From contig VXNY01000024.1 in NCBI GenBank assembly GCA_009840305.1, positions 372,001-436,000 on the forward strand: 64,000 nt of DNA. Reading direction: 5' to 3'. Below the pieces are notes generated by a model. It worked only from the letters and a program-made list of their open reading frames with translations. It had not been told where the DNA came from and searched no databases. Positions 1 through 8,304 of this stretch are shown here, piece by piece; the first letter of the stretch is position 1, and the number at the start of each line of letters is the position of its first letter. The position numbers were made by a program, and so were the translations under genes. The DNA is from Gammaproteobacteria bacterium. GTDB lineage: Bacteria > Pseudomonadota > Gammaproteobacteria > Pseudomonadales > Azotimanducaceae.

Positions 1-2145
1 GTATTGTTTCCCCCCAAGCTCGTAGGTTATCGGATGAGCACCGGCTACTGTGCCTGGTAGATCCGCAGACCACAGTAGTTCGCCTGAGTCCTTATCCATC
101 ACCCGCAACTGACTCACCACATCACCGAAACCGTAAAAAATTAACTCTGAGGTAACAAGAAGACTTGGGCATTGATCGGCACTCCCTAGATCCTCAAATA
201 TTTCAAGCGGTTTCAATAATGGATGATCTTTCGGCCCAGCACCATTTGGTACCTGCCAGCGAATGTGTCCAGTTTCCATGTCATAAGCTGTAATACTTGA
301 CCAGGGCGGTTTGACAAAAGGAATCCCACCTAAACTACGAAATTCAGCGTGGGACTGAACTAAAACCCTGTCGCTCGAAGAATTTAAAGTTGATAATCGG
401 ATGACGGTAGGAAAACGTCGCGACGCGACAAAGAGCCAACCAAGCCTTGAATCGAAGGACGCACCCGACCAGTTCGCTCCGCCGCCGATTCCCGGTACGA
501 CCACCGTACCGCGTGTTGATGGTGGTGTAAACAATTCACCGTAGTCATACTTCTTCAATTCATTCTCAGCAAGTTCGTACAACTGGGGCGAGAGATCGAG
601 TATGTTATCCTTCGTTATGCCTTGCATTTCAAAGGGGGGAGGCCACGTTGGGCGAGGTTGAGTGTTCGCCGTCTGTTCTGAAGCCACAGAACTCTGCGGT
701 ACTTCGACTTCTTCGACCTCCCAAATGGGCTCTCCGTTGGTACGATCCAATACGAAAAGAAAGCCTGTTTTAGTTACTACTGCGACAATTTTGCGTGGTT
801 TATTGTTGATCGTGACATCGGCAATCACCGGAGCTGCAGGGTTGTCGTAATCCCATACATCGTGTCGTACTGTTTGAAAGTGCCACTCCCGCTCTCCTGT
901 CGTCGCGTTGAGAGCTAAGATCGAAGTACTAAAAAGATTAGTGCCGGGACGTTCGCCACCATAGAAGTGATGTGAAGGTGCGGAAGTCGGTAAGTACACC
1001 AAGTTCAACTCCGCGTCACAACTGGCATTAGTCCAGACGTTGGTATTTCCCATCCACCGCCACGACTCGTTTCCCCAAGTTTCCGTTCCTAATTCTTCTG
1101 CTTGCGGTACGGTGTGGAATACCCACAGTTGTTTGCCAGTTTTGACGTCGAAACCGCGAACGTCTCCGAGCGGTAAATTCCATTTAGTCGGATTGTTGCC
1201 GGTACGAGCTTCGTGAGAATTGTCATCACTCTGACTCCCAACAACTACCACGTCACCACAAACTGTAGGAGCATTGCTCCATGATGTGTATTTGGGATCA
1301 AGAGGTCTTCGTAGCCCCGTGCGCAAGTTCACCCGACCTTTGGTTCCAAACGATTCAATCATTTCTCCTGATCGAGAATTTAATGCGATCAACCAACCAT
1401 CCGAAGTGACTAACAATATACGCGCACTATCTGCAGTTCGATGATAAGCTACTCCTCGAGTACTAAAGCCGTACATTGGGGGGATTGGGCCGTCCTTGGT
1501 GCCTGGGTCAAAACTCCAAATATCGTCTCCTGTCGCCGCATCGATTGCCGAGACAGTTGAGTAACGCGTCCTTACAAACAATCTTCCATCAATCATTAAA
1601 GGAGTAGCTTTCGAAAAGTCAGGCGGGCGATTGGAGTTTTTTGGATCATACAAACCGGTGTCAATCTTGGATGTCCACGTCCAGACTATTTGTAACTTCG
1701 AGACATTGTTTTCCTTTATCTGTGAAAGCGGAGAATACTTCGTTGCTTTTAAATCACCGGCGTACGCTGGCCACTCACCAAATCGTGACGTATAGTCAAA
1801 CTCGCGTACGACATGGTTGATCTCCTCGTCTCTGCCCTCGTTGCTCGCTTCTTCGACGAGATCCGGTGACAGTTTCGTGATCTTCGTATCTTCCATTTCG
1901 TCTTGTTCGCGTTCCAACAGCCATTCCACATCGATCGTGGTTTCAGATCGCTCACTGAGTTCATTCTTTAGCCAAGTTCCACGTTCGTTGAGAGCTTCCC
2001 CACCAGTGGACGATGCATGGCAGTAGCCACAGTCTTTGGCTCCAAGTTTCATCGCGTCCGGCAACATCTCCGATGAAGCTTGGATCGTCGTGATCGATTG
2101 AGTCAAAAATACAGTGAGCAATGAAAACTGTATCAAGGATTGCAT
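1..2145 (-). CDS. PQQ-dependent dehydrogenase with N-terminal heme-c motif (3' end cut by window)
   Basis: The minus-strand frame is open from an ATG at 2145 to the window edge: 715 residues, no stop, so only a short C-terminus is missing. The start gives a signal-like hydrophobic N-terminus (MQSLIQFSLLTVFLTQS). At about residues 39-43 there is a CXXCH heme-c motif (CGYCH). From about residue 120 the sequence is a quinoprotein beta-propeller: GEWPAYAGDLKATKYSPL, the repeat-like blocks AIDAATGDDIW, ALNATTGEREWHFQT and DKDSGELLW, then RHDVWDYDNPAAP, and near the edge HPITYELGGKQY. These fit the membrane-associated or periplasmic quinoprotein glucose-dehydrogenase-like family, which oxidises sugars or alcohols in the periplasm and passes electrons to the respiratory chain. 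The heme would be an internal electron acceptor. The substrate cannot be told. It lies 38 bp after zapE on the same strand and may be cotranscribed. No PQQ biosynthesis genes are in view. Confidence 0.85.
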   Translation of the reverse strand, partial: MQSLIQFSLLTVFLTQSITTIQASSEMLPDAMKLGAKDCGYCHASSTGGEALNERGTWLKNELSERSETTIDVEWLLEREQDEMEDTKITKLSPDLVEEASNEGRDEEINHVVREFDYTSRFGEWPAYAGDLKATKYSPLSQIKENNVSKLQIVWTWTSKIDTGLYDPKNSNRPPDFSKATPLMIDGRLFVRTRYSTVSAIDAATGDDIWSFDPGTKDGPIPPMYGFSTRGVAYHRTADSARILLVTSDGWLIALNSRSGEMIESFGTKGRVNLRTGLRRPLDPKYTSWSNAPTVCGDVVVVGSQSDDNSHEARTGNNPTKWNLPLGDVRGFDVKTGKQLWVFHTVPQAEELGTETWGNESWRWMGNTNVWTNASCDAELNLVYLPTSAPSHHFYGGERPGTNLFSTSILALNATTGEREWHFQTVRHDVWDYDNPAAPVIADVTINNKPRKIVAVVTKTGFLFVLDRTNGEPIWEVEEVEVPQSSVASEQTANTQPRPTWPPPFEMQGITKDNILDLSPQLYELAENELKKYDYGELFTPPSTRGTVVVPGIGGGANWSGASFDSRLGWLFVASRRFPTVIRLSTLNSSSDRVLVQSHAEFRSLGGIPFVKPPWSSITAYDMETGHIRWQVPNGAGPKDHPLLKPLEIFEDLGSADQCPSLLVTSELIFYGFGDVVSQLRVMDKDSGELLWSADLPGTVAGAHPITYELGGKQY

Positions 2146-2183
2146 GAACTGTTGGGTGTCGTCAGGTTTGACCAAACGCCTGG

Positions 2184-3230
2184 CTAAGCTCGATGTGCAC
2201 GAGATAGAAATTCTTCTGAAGCCATCTCCACAATTCGACTCACCGTTCGCTCAAATTCTTCGCTAAATCGCGTACCTTTGTATAGGTCAGTTATACCAGA
2301 TGCGGCCTGTACAACAAAGTTTACGTTGTAATCGTATAGTACATCGACCAAGGTGATAAAGCGCTTCGCAGCATCTTCGTGTGTCGCGGTCAACTGAGGG
2401 ACTTGATAGATGAAGAGGGTATGATAGAGCTTTGCTACCTCAATGTAGTCTAGTGCACTCTTAGGCGCGATACAAAGCTCTTTAAAAGTGAATCCTACTA
2501 CACCGAGATCGGAAAAGACGGTCTGAATTTCTCGGTCGTTAATCGTCAACCTCGGACCTAACTCCACAGCGTTCCCACCAAACAGCAGCATATCTCGCTC
2601 CCGAAGTTCGGAACTCAATTCTGTACCGATCCGATACAACTTAGTCCGTTTTAATGCTCGCAAGCGATAGTCTATTGGTCCATTTAAGTGTACGACCTGA
2701 CAAAATTTCGTAAGCAACCCAATCGCGGGTAGAAATCGCCGACGTTGCAAACCATTTTCGTATAGCCGCTGCGGTTCGATGTTAGAAGTCGCTACCAATA
2801 CTATACCGAGCTGAAACATGTGTTTCAGGAGTTCTGACAGAATCATAGCATCCCCTATGTCAGACACTATAAACTCATCGAAACATAACAACCGGGTATC
2901 CTTAGCAAGTTTCGTTGTGATCACCTCAAGTGGATTTTCCGTAGCAGAAAGACCAGCGAGCTGCTGATGCACAAATTGCATGAATTGATGAAAATGTACT
3001 CGAGTCTTCCGTTCAATTCTGATTTGTACGAAAAATTGATCCATCAACCAAGTTTTTCCACGACCGACTCCTCCCCAAATATATAAGCCTTTTATGCGCT
3101 CTGCGTTTCGTTTCGAAAGTATGCTACCAAGAACTCGTCGCCACTTAGGTGAGGCTTCTGAACGTTCTAACTGAATTGCCAAACGTGCGAGTTCGTCCGC
3201 AATCGGTTGTTGAGAAGGATCAATCCTCAC
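2184..3230 (-). CDS. zapE: ZapE/AFG1-type cell division ATPase
   Basis: 348 residues with a GTG start at 3230. Walker A is GGVGRGKT at about residues 53-60 and Walker B is LLCFDEF near residue 113, followed by the sensor-like LVATSNIEP. This is the AFG1/ZapE (YhcM) family of P-loop ATPases. In E. coli ZapE destabilises FtsZ polymers during late division; AFG1 relatives also act in protein quality control. The length is slightly under the usual 360-375. It lies 63 bp downstream of murA on the same strand, so it probably belongs to an ibaG-murA-zapE unit. That setting is unlike E. coli, where it sits near degQ. Assignment is firm; the exact role in this organism is inferred. Confidence 0.93.
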   Translation of the reverse strand: MRIDPSQQPIADELARLAIQLERSEASPKWRRVLGSILSKRNAERIKGLYIWGGVGRGKTWLMDQFFVQIRIERKTRVHFHQFMQFVHQQLAGLSATENPLEVITTKLAKDTRLLCFDEFIVSDIGDAMILSELLKHMFQLGIVLVATSNIEPQRLYENGLQRRRFLPAIGLLTKFCQVVHLNGPIDYRLRALKRTKLYRIGTELSSELRERDMLLFGGNAVELGPRLTINDREIQTVFSDLGVVGFTFKELCIAPKSALDYIEVAKLYHTLFIYQVPQLTATHEDAAKRFITLVDVLYDYNVNFVVQAASGITDLYKGTRFSEEFERTVSRIVEMASEEFLSRAHRA

Positions 3231-3293
3231 GTCGGTAGGCTTTTAGCATCAATATTTGTGCAAGCGCGTGTTCAATCGAAGATCATTGATACA

Positions 3294-4562
3294 TCAGTTT
3301 GCGCTTACGCGCTCGACATCAGCCCCTAGTAATCGAAGTTTCTCTTCAATTCGTTCATATCCTCGATCGAGATGATAGATTCGGTTTATCTCAGAAATAC
3401 CATCAGCCACTAGGGCACCGATCACGAGACTCGAAGAAGCCCGCAAGTCTGTAGCCATTACTTTAGCTCCATGGAGTTCGTCTACCCCTCGAATGACCGC
3501 TATAGTAGGGCTCTCTAACGAAGCTTTCGCACCTAGACGAACTAGTTCTTGGACGTGCATGAACCTATTCTCGAATACAGTTTCAACCACTCTACTACTT
3601 CCTTGTGAAACGCAGTTTAGTGCAAGGAATTGAGCTTGTAGATCGGTGGGGATTCCAGGGTACACGCCAGTGACAATATCTGTCGCCGTCAACTCACCAT
3701 GCTTTGCTTCAAGTTCTATAGTTGAACCGTTAATGTTGATCGTCGCACCAAACTGTCGAAAGGTCTCCAGAACAGTTTCAAGTACAAGTGGATCAGAGTC
3801 TACAATTCGAATCGAACCGCGGGTTGCGGCCGCAGCAGCGAGAAAAGTCCCAATTTCAATCCTATCCCCACTTACCTTGCAACCACCACTATTTAGTTGA
3901 TGTTGACCAACAACCGTAATACATTCGGTACCGTCCCCAAATATTAGAGCACCCATGGAACGTAAGCAGTCCGCAAGTTCCACGATTTCGGGTTCTCTTG
4001 CTACATTTCGCATCCTAGTCGTGCCTTCGGCTAGCGTGGCCGCCATCATCACGTTTTGCGTCCCACCAACCGTTACCACATCGAACTCAATATCAGCTCC
4101 CTTAAGTCTGTCCGAACACCTTGCAGTTACATAACCCTGCTCTAAGTCGATGGTTGCGCCAAGTTTGCGTAACGCCTTGAGATGTTGGTCGACAGGGCGA
4201 CTACCGATCGCACATCCACCGGGGAGGGACACTTCCACGCGACCAAAACGTGCCAGCAGTGGACCGAGTACGAGAAATGAAGCTCGCATCTTGCGTACAA
4301 GATCATAGGGGGCAACTAAGTTGTGTACTTCGGAGGTATTGATGGAAACTCTCCCGTTTCCATTTGTTTCTATATCTGCTCCGAGTGTATAGAGTAGTTC
4401 CAGCATCAGAGTGACGTCGCGCACTTCGGGTACGTTTCTGATGTCTACCAACCCAGACGATAACAAAGTCGCCGCCAGAATTGGAAGTGTTGCATTTTTT
4501 GATCCGCCTGGTCGGAGTTCCCCATCTAACGGAGTCCCACCACGAATGCGTAAGCTATCCAT
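3294..4562 (-). CDS. murA: UDP-N-acetylglucosamine 1-carboxyvinyltransferase
   Basis: MurA transfers enolpyruvate from PEP to UDP-GlcNAc, the first committed step of peptidoglycan synthesis in the cytoplasm. The protein has 422 residues from the ATG at 4562, the usual length. The catalytic loop PGGCAIGSRPVD (about residues 113-124) keeps the cysteine that PEP and fosfomycin attack. The N-terminus has GGSKNATLPILAATLL, which binds UDP-GlcNAc, and the C-terminus has DLRASSSLVIGAL. The frame also allows a TTG one codon upstream, but the ATG overlaps the ibaG stop as TGATG, typical of coupled translation. The ibaG-murA order matches E. coli, but the mla phospholipid transport genes that precede them there are not next to them here. 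Confidence 0.97.
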   Translation of the reverse strand: MDSLRIRGGTPLDGELRPGGSKNATLPILAATLLSSGLVDIRNVPEVRDVTLMLELLYTLGADIETNGNGRVSINTSEVHNLVAPYDLVRKMRASFLVLGPLLARFGRVEVSLPGGCAIGSRPVDQHLKALRKLGATIDLEQGYVTARCSDRLKGADIEFDVVTVGGTQNVMMAATLAEGTTRMRNVAREPEIVELADCLRSMGALIFGDGTECITVVGQHQLNSGGCKVSGDRIEIGTFLAAAAATRGSIRIVDSDPLVLETVLETFRQFGATININGSTIELEAKHGELTATDIVTGVYPGIPTDLQAQFLALNCVSQGSSRVVETVFENRFMHVQELVRLGAKASLESPTIAVIRGVDELHGAKVMATDLRASSSLVIGALVADGISEINRIYHLDRGYERIEEKLRLLGADVERVSAN

Positions 4563-4804
4563 CAAGCTAGACCGTCAATCTCCGTGGGAGTTTTGGCTTG
4601 AATGGTTACAGCATGCAAATCTCCTGTTTGAATAAGGTCACCAATCAAACTGTAGATCAACTGCTGACGCTGTACCTGCGACCGACCGTCAAAATCTTTG
4701 GAAACTACACCGAGAATCGCTGAAGCTCCTTGAACTTGCACTGAGATTTGCGCATCTGCAAATTGTTGCCTTAACCTTTTTTTAAGTTCGTCGCTAAGTT
4801 TCAT
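4562..4804 (-). CDS. ibaG: BolA-family protein IbaG/YrbA
   Basis: An 80-residue protein of the BolA family, which partners monothiol glutaredoxins in iron-sulfur handling; IbaG is linked to acid tolerance in E. coli. The conserved C-terminal half shows the helix-strand pattern and the LHAVTIQAKTP segment, where the histidine (about residue 66) is the usual cluster ligand. Immediate overlap with murA (TGATG) matches the ibaG-murA neighbourhood of other gammaproteobacteria and supports IbaG over BolA proper. It faces the exchanger gene at 4954 across a 149 bp divergent promoter region. Confidence 0.92.
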   Translation of the reverse strand: MKLSDELKKRLRQQFADAQISVQVQGASAILGVVSKDFDGRSQVQRQQLIYSLIGDLIQTGDLHAVTIQAKTPTEIDGLA

Positions 4805-4953
4805 ATTTAATGGTGTTCAGTTGGAAATTCAATCTATAAACAGCACCGCGACACTGAGAAGAAATCCCAACATCAACGAACGGAATGTAGCTGAACGAGA
4901 GTTTCGCGCATTGTTAAAATCGTTCAACTCACAATGAAAGTCCATAACGAAAC

Positions 4954-5913
4954 ATGATCTGGCTGTGGTTAATTTTGCTTGTAGCAGGCTTCGTCCTCCT
5001 AGTCTGGAGTGCTGATCTGTTTGTAGAGGGGACGGCTGCACTGGCCCGAAACATAGGGGTATCTGACCTGTTTATCGGTCTCACCGCAGTCTCTATCGGT
5101 ACCTCAGCGCCAGAAATTTTCATCGCCATCATGGACTCTTTTAAATTTGAACCTGACATCGCCATTGGGAATGCCATTGGTTCAAATGTCGCGAATATGG
5201 GGCTTGTTCTCGGAATCACCGCTATGGTTGTCCCATTACCTTACGACAAACGCATTCTACGAAGCGAGCTACCGATGTTGTTGTTTGCGACAGTGTTAGC
5301 AGGATTTTGTCTTATAGATATGAAATTAGGACGTGTTGACGGAGTCATCTTTTTGACGTTGTTCGGATTCATCATGTATCGCATGGTTCGTTCCTCAAAA
5401 AACAAGGAGCAACTTCCCGACGAACTCGAAAACGCTCTGAGTGATATACCAAGTATGGGTACAGGGCGGGCTTCACTTCAAGCCCTGATCGGGTTGGTAA
5501 TACTGGTTATTTCTGCGAACTACTTAATTGTATCGCCGGCGAGAAATTTAGCTGAAGCATTACACGTAGAAGTATTCGACGTCGGTACAACGATCGTGGC
5601 GGTGGGTACAAGTCTGCCTGAATTAGTGGTTACTCTCCGTGCAGCAATCAAAGGAGGATACGGTATTGCGATCGGTAATATCGTCGGCTCAAATTTACTC
5701 AACCTGTTGGTAGTACTGTCCGTCCCAGCTTTAATGCGACCATCCACATTGACGTTATTGGAGTTTGTGACCGATTACGGCATGATGTTTCTTCTCACCG
5801 TCGTCATCGCGCTCTTCGCATATGCCGTTGGTGCAAAGAAAGTAATTACGAGACTAGAAGGAGCACTGTTGTTAGCTGCTTGGGTCGGCTACATTGTGTT
5901 GAAATACACTTAA
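4954..5913 (+). CDS. yrbG: CaCA-family calcium/sodium antiporter (YrbG-like)
   Basis: 319 residues, strongly hydrophobic, with about ten membrane segments. Two inverted alpha repeats are visible: GLTAVSIGTSAPEIFIA with AIGNAIGSNVANMGL (residues about 42-90) and TTIVAVGTSLPELVVT with AIGNIVGSNLLNLLVV (about 210-250). The G(T)SxPE and GN(I)VGSN motifs are the cation-binding signature of the YrbG branch of Ca2+/cation exchangers. It heads the plus-strand unit running into kdsC and the lpt genes, as yrbG does in E. coli. The ion preference cannot be read from sequence. Confidence 0.94.
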   Translation: MIWLWLILLVAGFVLLVWSADLFVEGTAALARNIGVSDLFIGLTAVSIGTSAPEIFIAIMDSFKFEPDIAIGNAIGSNVANMGLVLGITAMVVPLPYDKRILRSELPMLLFATVLAGFCLIDMKLGRVDGVIFLTLFGFIMYRMVRSSKNKEQLPDELENALSDIPSMGTGRASLQALIGLVILVISANYLIVSPARNLAEALHVEVFDVGTTIVAVGTSLPELVVTLRAAIKGGYGIAIGNIVGSNLLNLLVVLSVPALMRPSTLTLLEFVTDYGMMFLLTVVIALFAYAVGAKKVITRLEGALLLAAWVGYIVLKYT

Positions 5914-6425
5914 TGTATTCATTCGAAGGAAACGCACTCGTTAGGGCTAAACTTGAGGCTACACGAGCTTTAATTCTCGATGTCGACGGAGTGATGACTA
6001 CAGGTGCAATAACTATGGACGATCGTGGAAACGAACTCAAAACGTTCCATGTTCAGGATGGATACGGTGTTCAAGCTCTTATGCAGTTAGGGATTCGAGT
6101 TGCTATTATGTCAGGACGTAGATCCACTGCAGTGGAGTACCGTGCTAAGGAGTTGAACATTACCGATGTGTATCAAGGTCTCAAAGACAAGTCTGCGGGG
6201 TTGGCGAAATTTGCGCGTTTACATGGTTTGAACTATGCCGAAATCGCACATATTGGGGATGACATTCCGGACTTAGTGCTTTTCGAAAACGTCGGTTTCG
6301 CGGTCGCCGTCGCTAACGCAGTACCCCAAGTAAAAGAAGCCGCAGATCTTGTGCTGACACGATCTGGCGGCGATGGGGCTGTACGAGAGTTTTCTGACCT
6401 AATATTGAGTGTTCAACGAACATGA
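5913..6425 (+). CDS. kdsC: 3-deoxy-D-manno-octulosonate 8-phosphate phosphatase
   Basis: KdsC removes phosphate from KDO-8-P to give KDO for LPS inner core synthesis. It is a HAD-family enzyme: the catalytic aspartates are in LDVDGVMTTG (about residues 23-32), motif II is MSGRRS, and motif III/IV is HIGDDIPDL. I place the start at the ATG at 5913, which overlaps the upstream stop as TAATG; the frame is open further upstream to a TTG at 5880, but that extension lies in yrbG. The result is 170 residues, close to the usual 170-190. kdsD (arabinose-5-phosphate isomerase), which sits between yrbG and kdsC in E. coli, is absent here. Confidence 0.95.
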   Translation: MYSFEGNALVRAKLEATRALILDVDGVMTTGAITMDDRGNELKTFHVQDGYGVQALMQLGIRVAIMSGRRSTAVEYRAKELNITDVYQGLKDKSAGLAKFARLHGLNYAEIAHIGDDIPDLVLFENVGFAVAVANAVPQVKEAADLVLTRSGGDGAVREFSDLILSVQRT

Positions 6426-7018
6426 CGAAGAAGATTCTTTTCGGTGCTGTGATAACCGGAATTCTTGGAGTGATTTTGTATCTTGTGTTCCCAAAAGAGT
6501 TTGAAGAAAGTACCACCACAGATCTCGCGGATGTACCAGACATTTATCTCAAAGATGTAAAAATTCAAGCATTCGACGAGACAGGACAACTTGCTTATGA
6601 ATTAGCCGCGGAAGAAATTGAGCAGTTTACTGCGCAACATAAGATGCTCTTTAAGAATCTAAAGATCTTAGTTGAGCGAGAGAATGGAGACCAGTGGCAA
6701 ATGAACGCCGATCTCGGATCTGTCCAACCGGAGTCCGACGAGCTGAGCCAAATCTTAGAACCCATTGAATTGCTTGGTTCCGTCAACGTATACTCAGGGG
6801 ATGTCAATGATCCGGAGTATTTATTTAGTGGGATGAACGTCGTATTCGATCCTCGAACCAACACCATTCATAGCGATGAAGACGTATATATCAAAGCAGG
6901 CGTTTCTACGTACGATGCTGACTCCTTTCGCTTCGATCTCGCGACGAAGCGATTACAGCTAAGCTCGGAACCAGGTAGTCAAGTCGAGATTAAACATGAA
7001 AGTATTGAACCAGAATAA
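6422..7018 (+). CDS. lptC: LPS export protein LptC
   Basis: 198 residues. One N-terminal membrane anchor (residues about 4-23, ILFGAVITGILGVILYLVF) is followed by a periplasmic domain of alternating short strands, as expected for the LptC beta-jellyroll that passes LPS from LptB2FG to LptA. It overlaps kdsC by four bases (ATGA) and lptA by 23 bases. Sequence identity in this family is low, so the call rests on size, topology and the kdsC-lptC-lptA-lptB order. Downstream membrane genes lptFG are not in this window. Confidence 0.92.
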   Translation: MTKKILFGAVITGILGVILYLVFPKEFEESTTTDLADVPDIYLKDVKIQAFDETGQLAYELAAEEIEQFTAQHKMLFKNLKILVERENGDQWQMNADLGSVQPESDELSQILEPIELLGSVNVYSGDVNDPEYLFSGMNVVFDPRTNTIHSDEDVYIKAGVSTYDADSFRFDLATKRLQLSSEPGSQVEIKHESIEPE

Positions 7019-7511
7019 CGCCCGTGTTTTTGTCGAGTATTTAGTACTCGTGTTGGTACTCTTTTGGAGCGCACCGACCATCTCAATTGGGATGTCAGAT
7101 ATTAAAGCCGATCACACAGAGTTAGACCTTGACAAAGGCGAATTTACAGCGAAAGGTAGCGTGAAAATAGATTCTGACGAAGTGAAGTTACGCGCAGACG
7201 AGGTACACGCGAAAGTTGACGGTACGGAACTCCAGTCTATCACTGCCAAGGGCAAGCCACTTGAGTTAGAACTAGAAATTCAAGAAGATGAAGAAGATTC
7301 ACAGAAAATTGTTGCCTCTGCTCAAGAACTGACTTTCAATAACGAGGACAACTGGGTTGAATTCATCGGGGATGTTCAACTTCAAACTGAGGTAGCGAAG
7401 ATTCGCGCTCAGAAGATTCGTATCGAGTTAGACACTCAGAAAATTGTCGCCACGAAAGGGGAAGACAATGAACAAGTAGAAATCACACTCCTCGACGCGG
7501 GGACACCTTAG
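6996..7511 (+). CDS. lptA: LPS transport periplasmic protein LptA
   Basis: 171 residues. The N-terminus holds a signal peptide (hydrophobic stretch [20 protein letters not shown], residues about 13-32), followed by an OstA/LptA beta-jellyroll: repeats such as [20 protein letters not shown] and [20 protein letters not shown] show the typical pattern of strand, turn and 'G.V' motifs. LptA bridges inner and outer membranes for LPS transit. It overlaps the lptC end and precedes lptB by 16 bp. The strongly acidic middle ([10 protein letters not shown]) is a local feature without a known role. Confidence 0.93.
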   Translation: MKVLNQNNARVFVEYLVLVLVLFWSAPTISIGMSDIKADHTELDLDKGEFTAKGSVKIDSDEVKLRADEVHAKVDGTELQSITAKGKPLELELEIQEDEEDSQKIVASAQELTFNNEDNWVEFIGDVQLQTEVAKIRAQKIRIELDTQKIVATKGEDNEQVEITLLDAGTP

Positions 7512-7527
7512 TGCGGCCGATGTTGGT

Positions 7528-8292
7528 ATGAGTTCGGAAGATGTTAGTGACAGCGATGTAGTATCTTCGACAACGTTGGCTGCAGATGGTATCTCGAAGC
7601 GATACGGTAAGAGGCTAGTCGTCGAAAATATTTCTGTGTCTGTATCTACGGGCGAAGTCGTCGGATTGCTTGGGCCTAACGGAGCTGGCAAAACAACGAG
7701 TTTTTATTGTATCGTCGGTTTGATTCGAATGGACACTGGGACGATTCATTTAGGGGATAACGAGATTACCAGTGCCCCTATGCATCTACGGGCACGTGCT
7801 GGACTAGGCTACTTACCTCAAGAAGCAAGCGTGTTTCGTCGTTTAACTACCTATCAAAATATTCTCACGACAGTGGAATTGCACGCAGGGACAAATCGCG
7901 TTGAGAGACAACAACGAGTCGAAGAACTCGTCCAAGAATTCAACCTTGAGAAAGTTCGGAACAATTTAGGTGAAAGATTGTCGGGTGGGGAACGTCGACG
8001 GTTAGAAATCGCAAGAGCACTGGCCTCTAATCCAAGATTCGTTCTGTTGGATGAGCCGTTTGCCGGGGTTGATCCAATCTCAGTCGCAGACATTAAACAC
8101 AACATACGCCACTTAACGTCAAGAGGCATAGGAGTACTCATTACCGACCATAACGTTCGAGATACCCTCGATTTATGTGATCGAGCGTATATCGTGAGTG
8201 AAGGACACGTCATCGCGGAGGGGACGACCGACGATATCCTCGCCAACGAAGAGGTTCGACGATCCTATCTTGGTTCCGAGTTTAAGTACTAA
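7528..8292 (+). CDS. lptB: LPS export ABC transporter ATP-binding protein
   Basis: LptB powers extraction of LPS from the inner membrane as part of LptB2FGC. Walker [10 protein letters not shown] is at about residues 49-57, the ABC signature [15 protein letters not shown] at about 151-165, and Walker [14 protein letters not shown] follows at about 173. The H-loop is in [11 protein letters not shown]. The protein has 254 residues, about 13 more than E. coli LptB; the excess is a Ser/Asp-rich N-terminus. The family may start later, but the ATG at 7528 is the first good start after lptA. rpoN follows after 12 bp. Confidence 0.97.
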   Translation: MSSEDVSDSDVVSSTTLAADGISKRYGKRLVVENISVSVSTGEVVGLLGPNGAGKTTSFYCIVGLIRMDTGTIHLGDNEITSAPMHLRARAGLGYLPQEASVFRRLTTYQNILTTVELHAGTNRVERQQRVEELVQEFNLEKVRNNLGERLSGGERRRLEIARALASNPRFVLLDEPFAGVDPISVADIKHNIRHLTSRGIGVLITDHNVRDTLDLCDRAYIVSEGHVIAEGTTDDILANEEVRRSYLGSEFKY

Positions 8293-8304
8293 GAGTCGCG
8301 GTCT

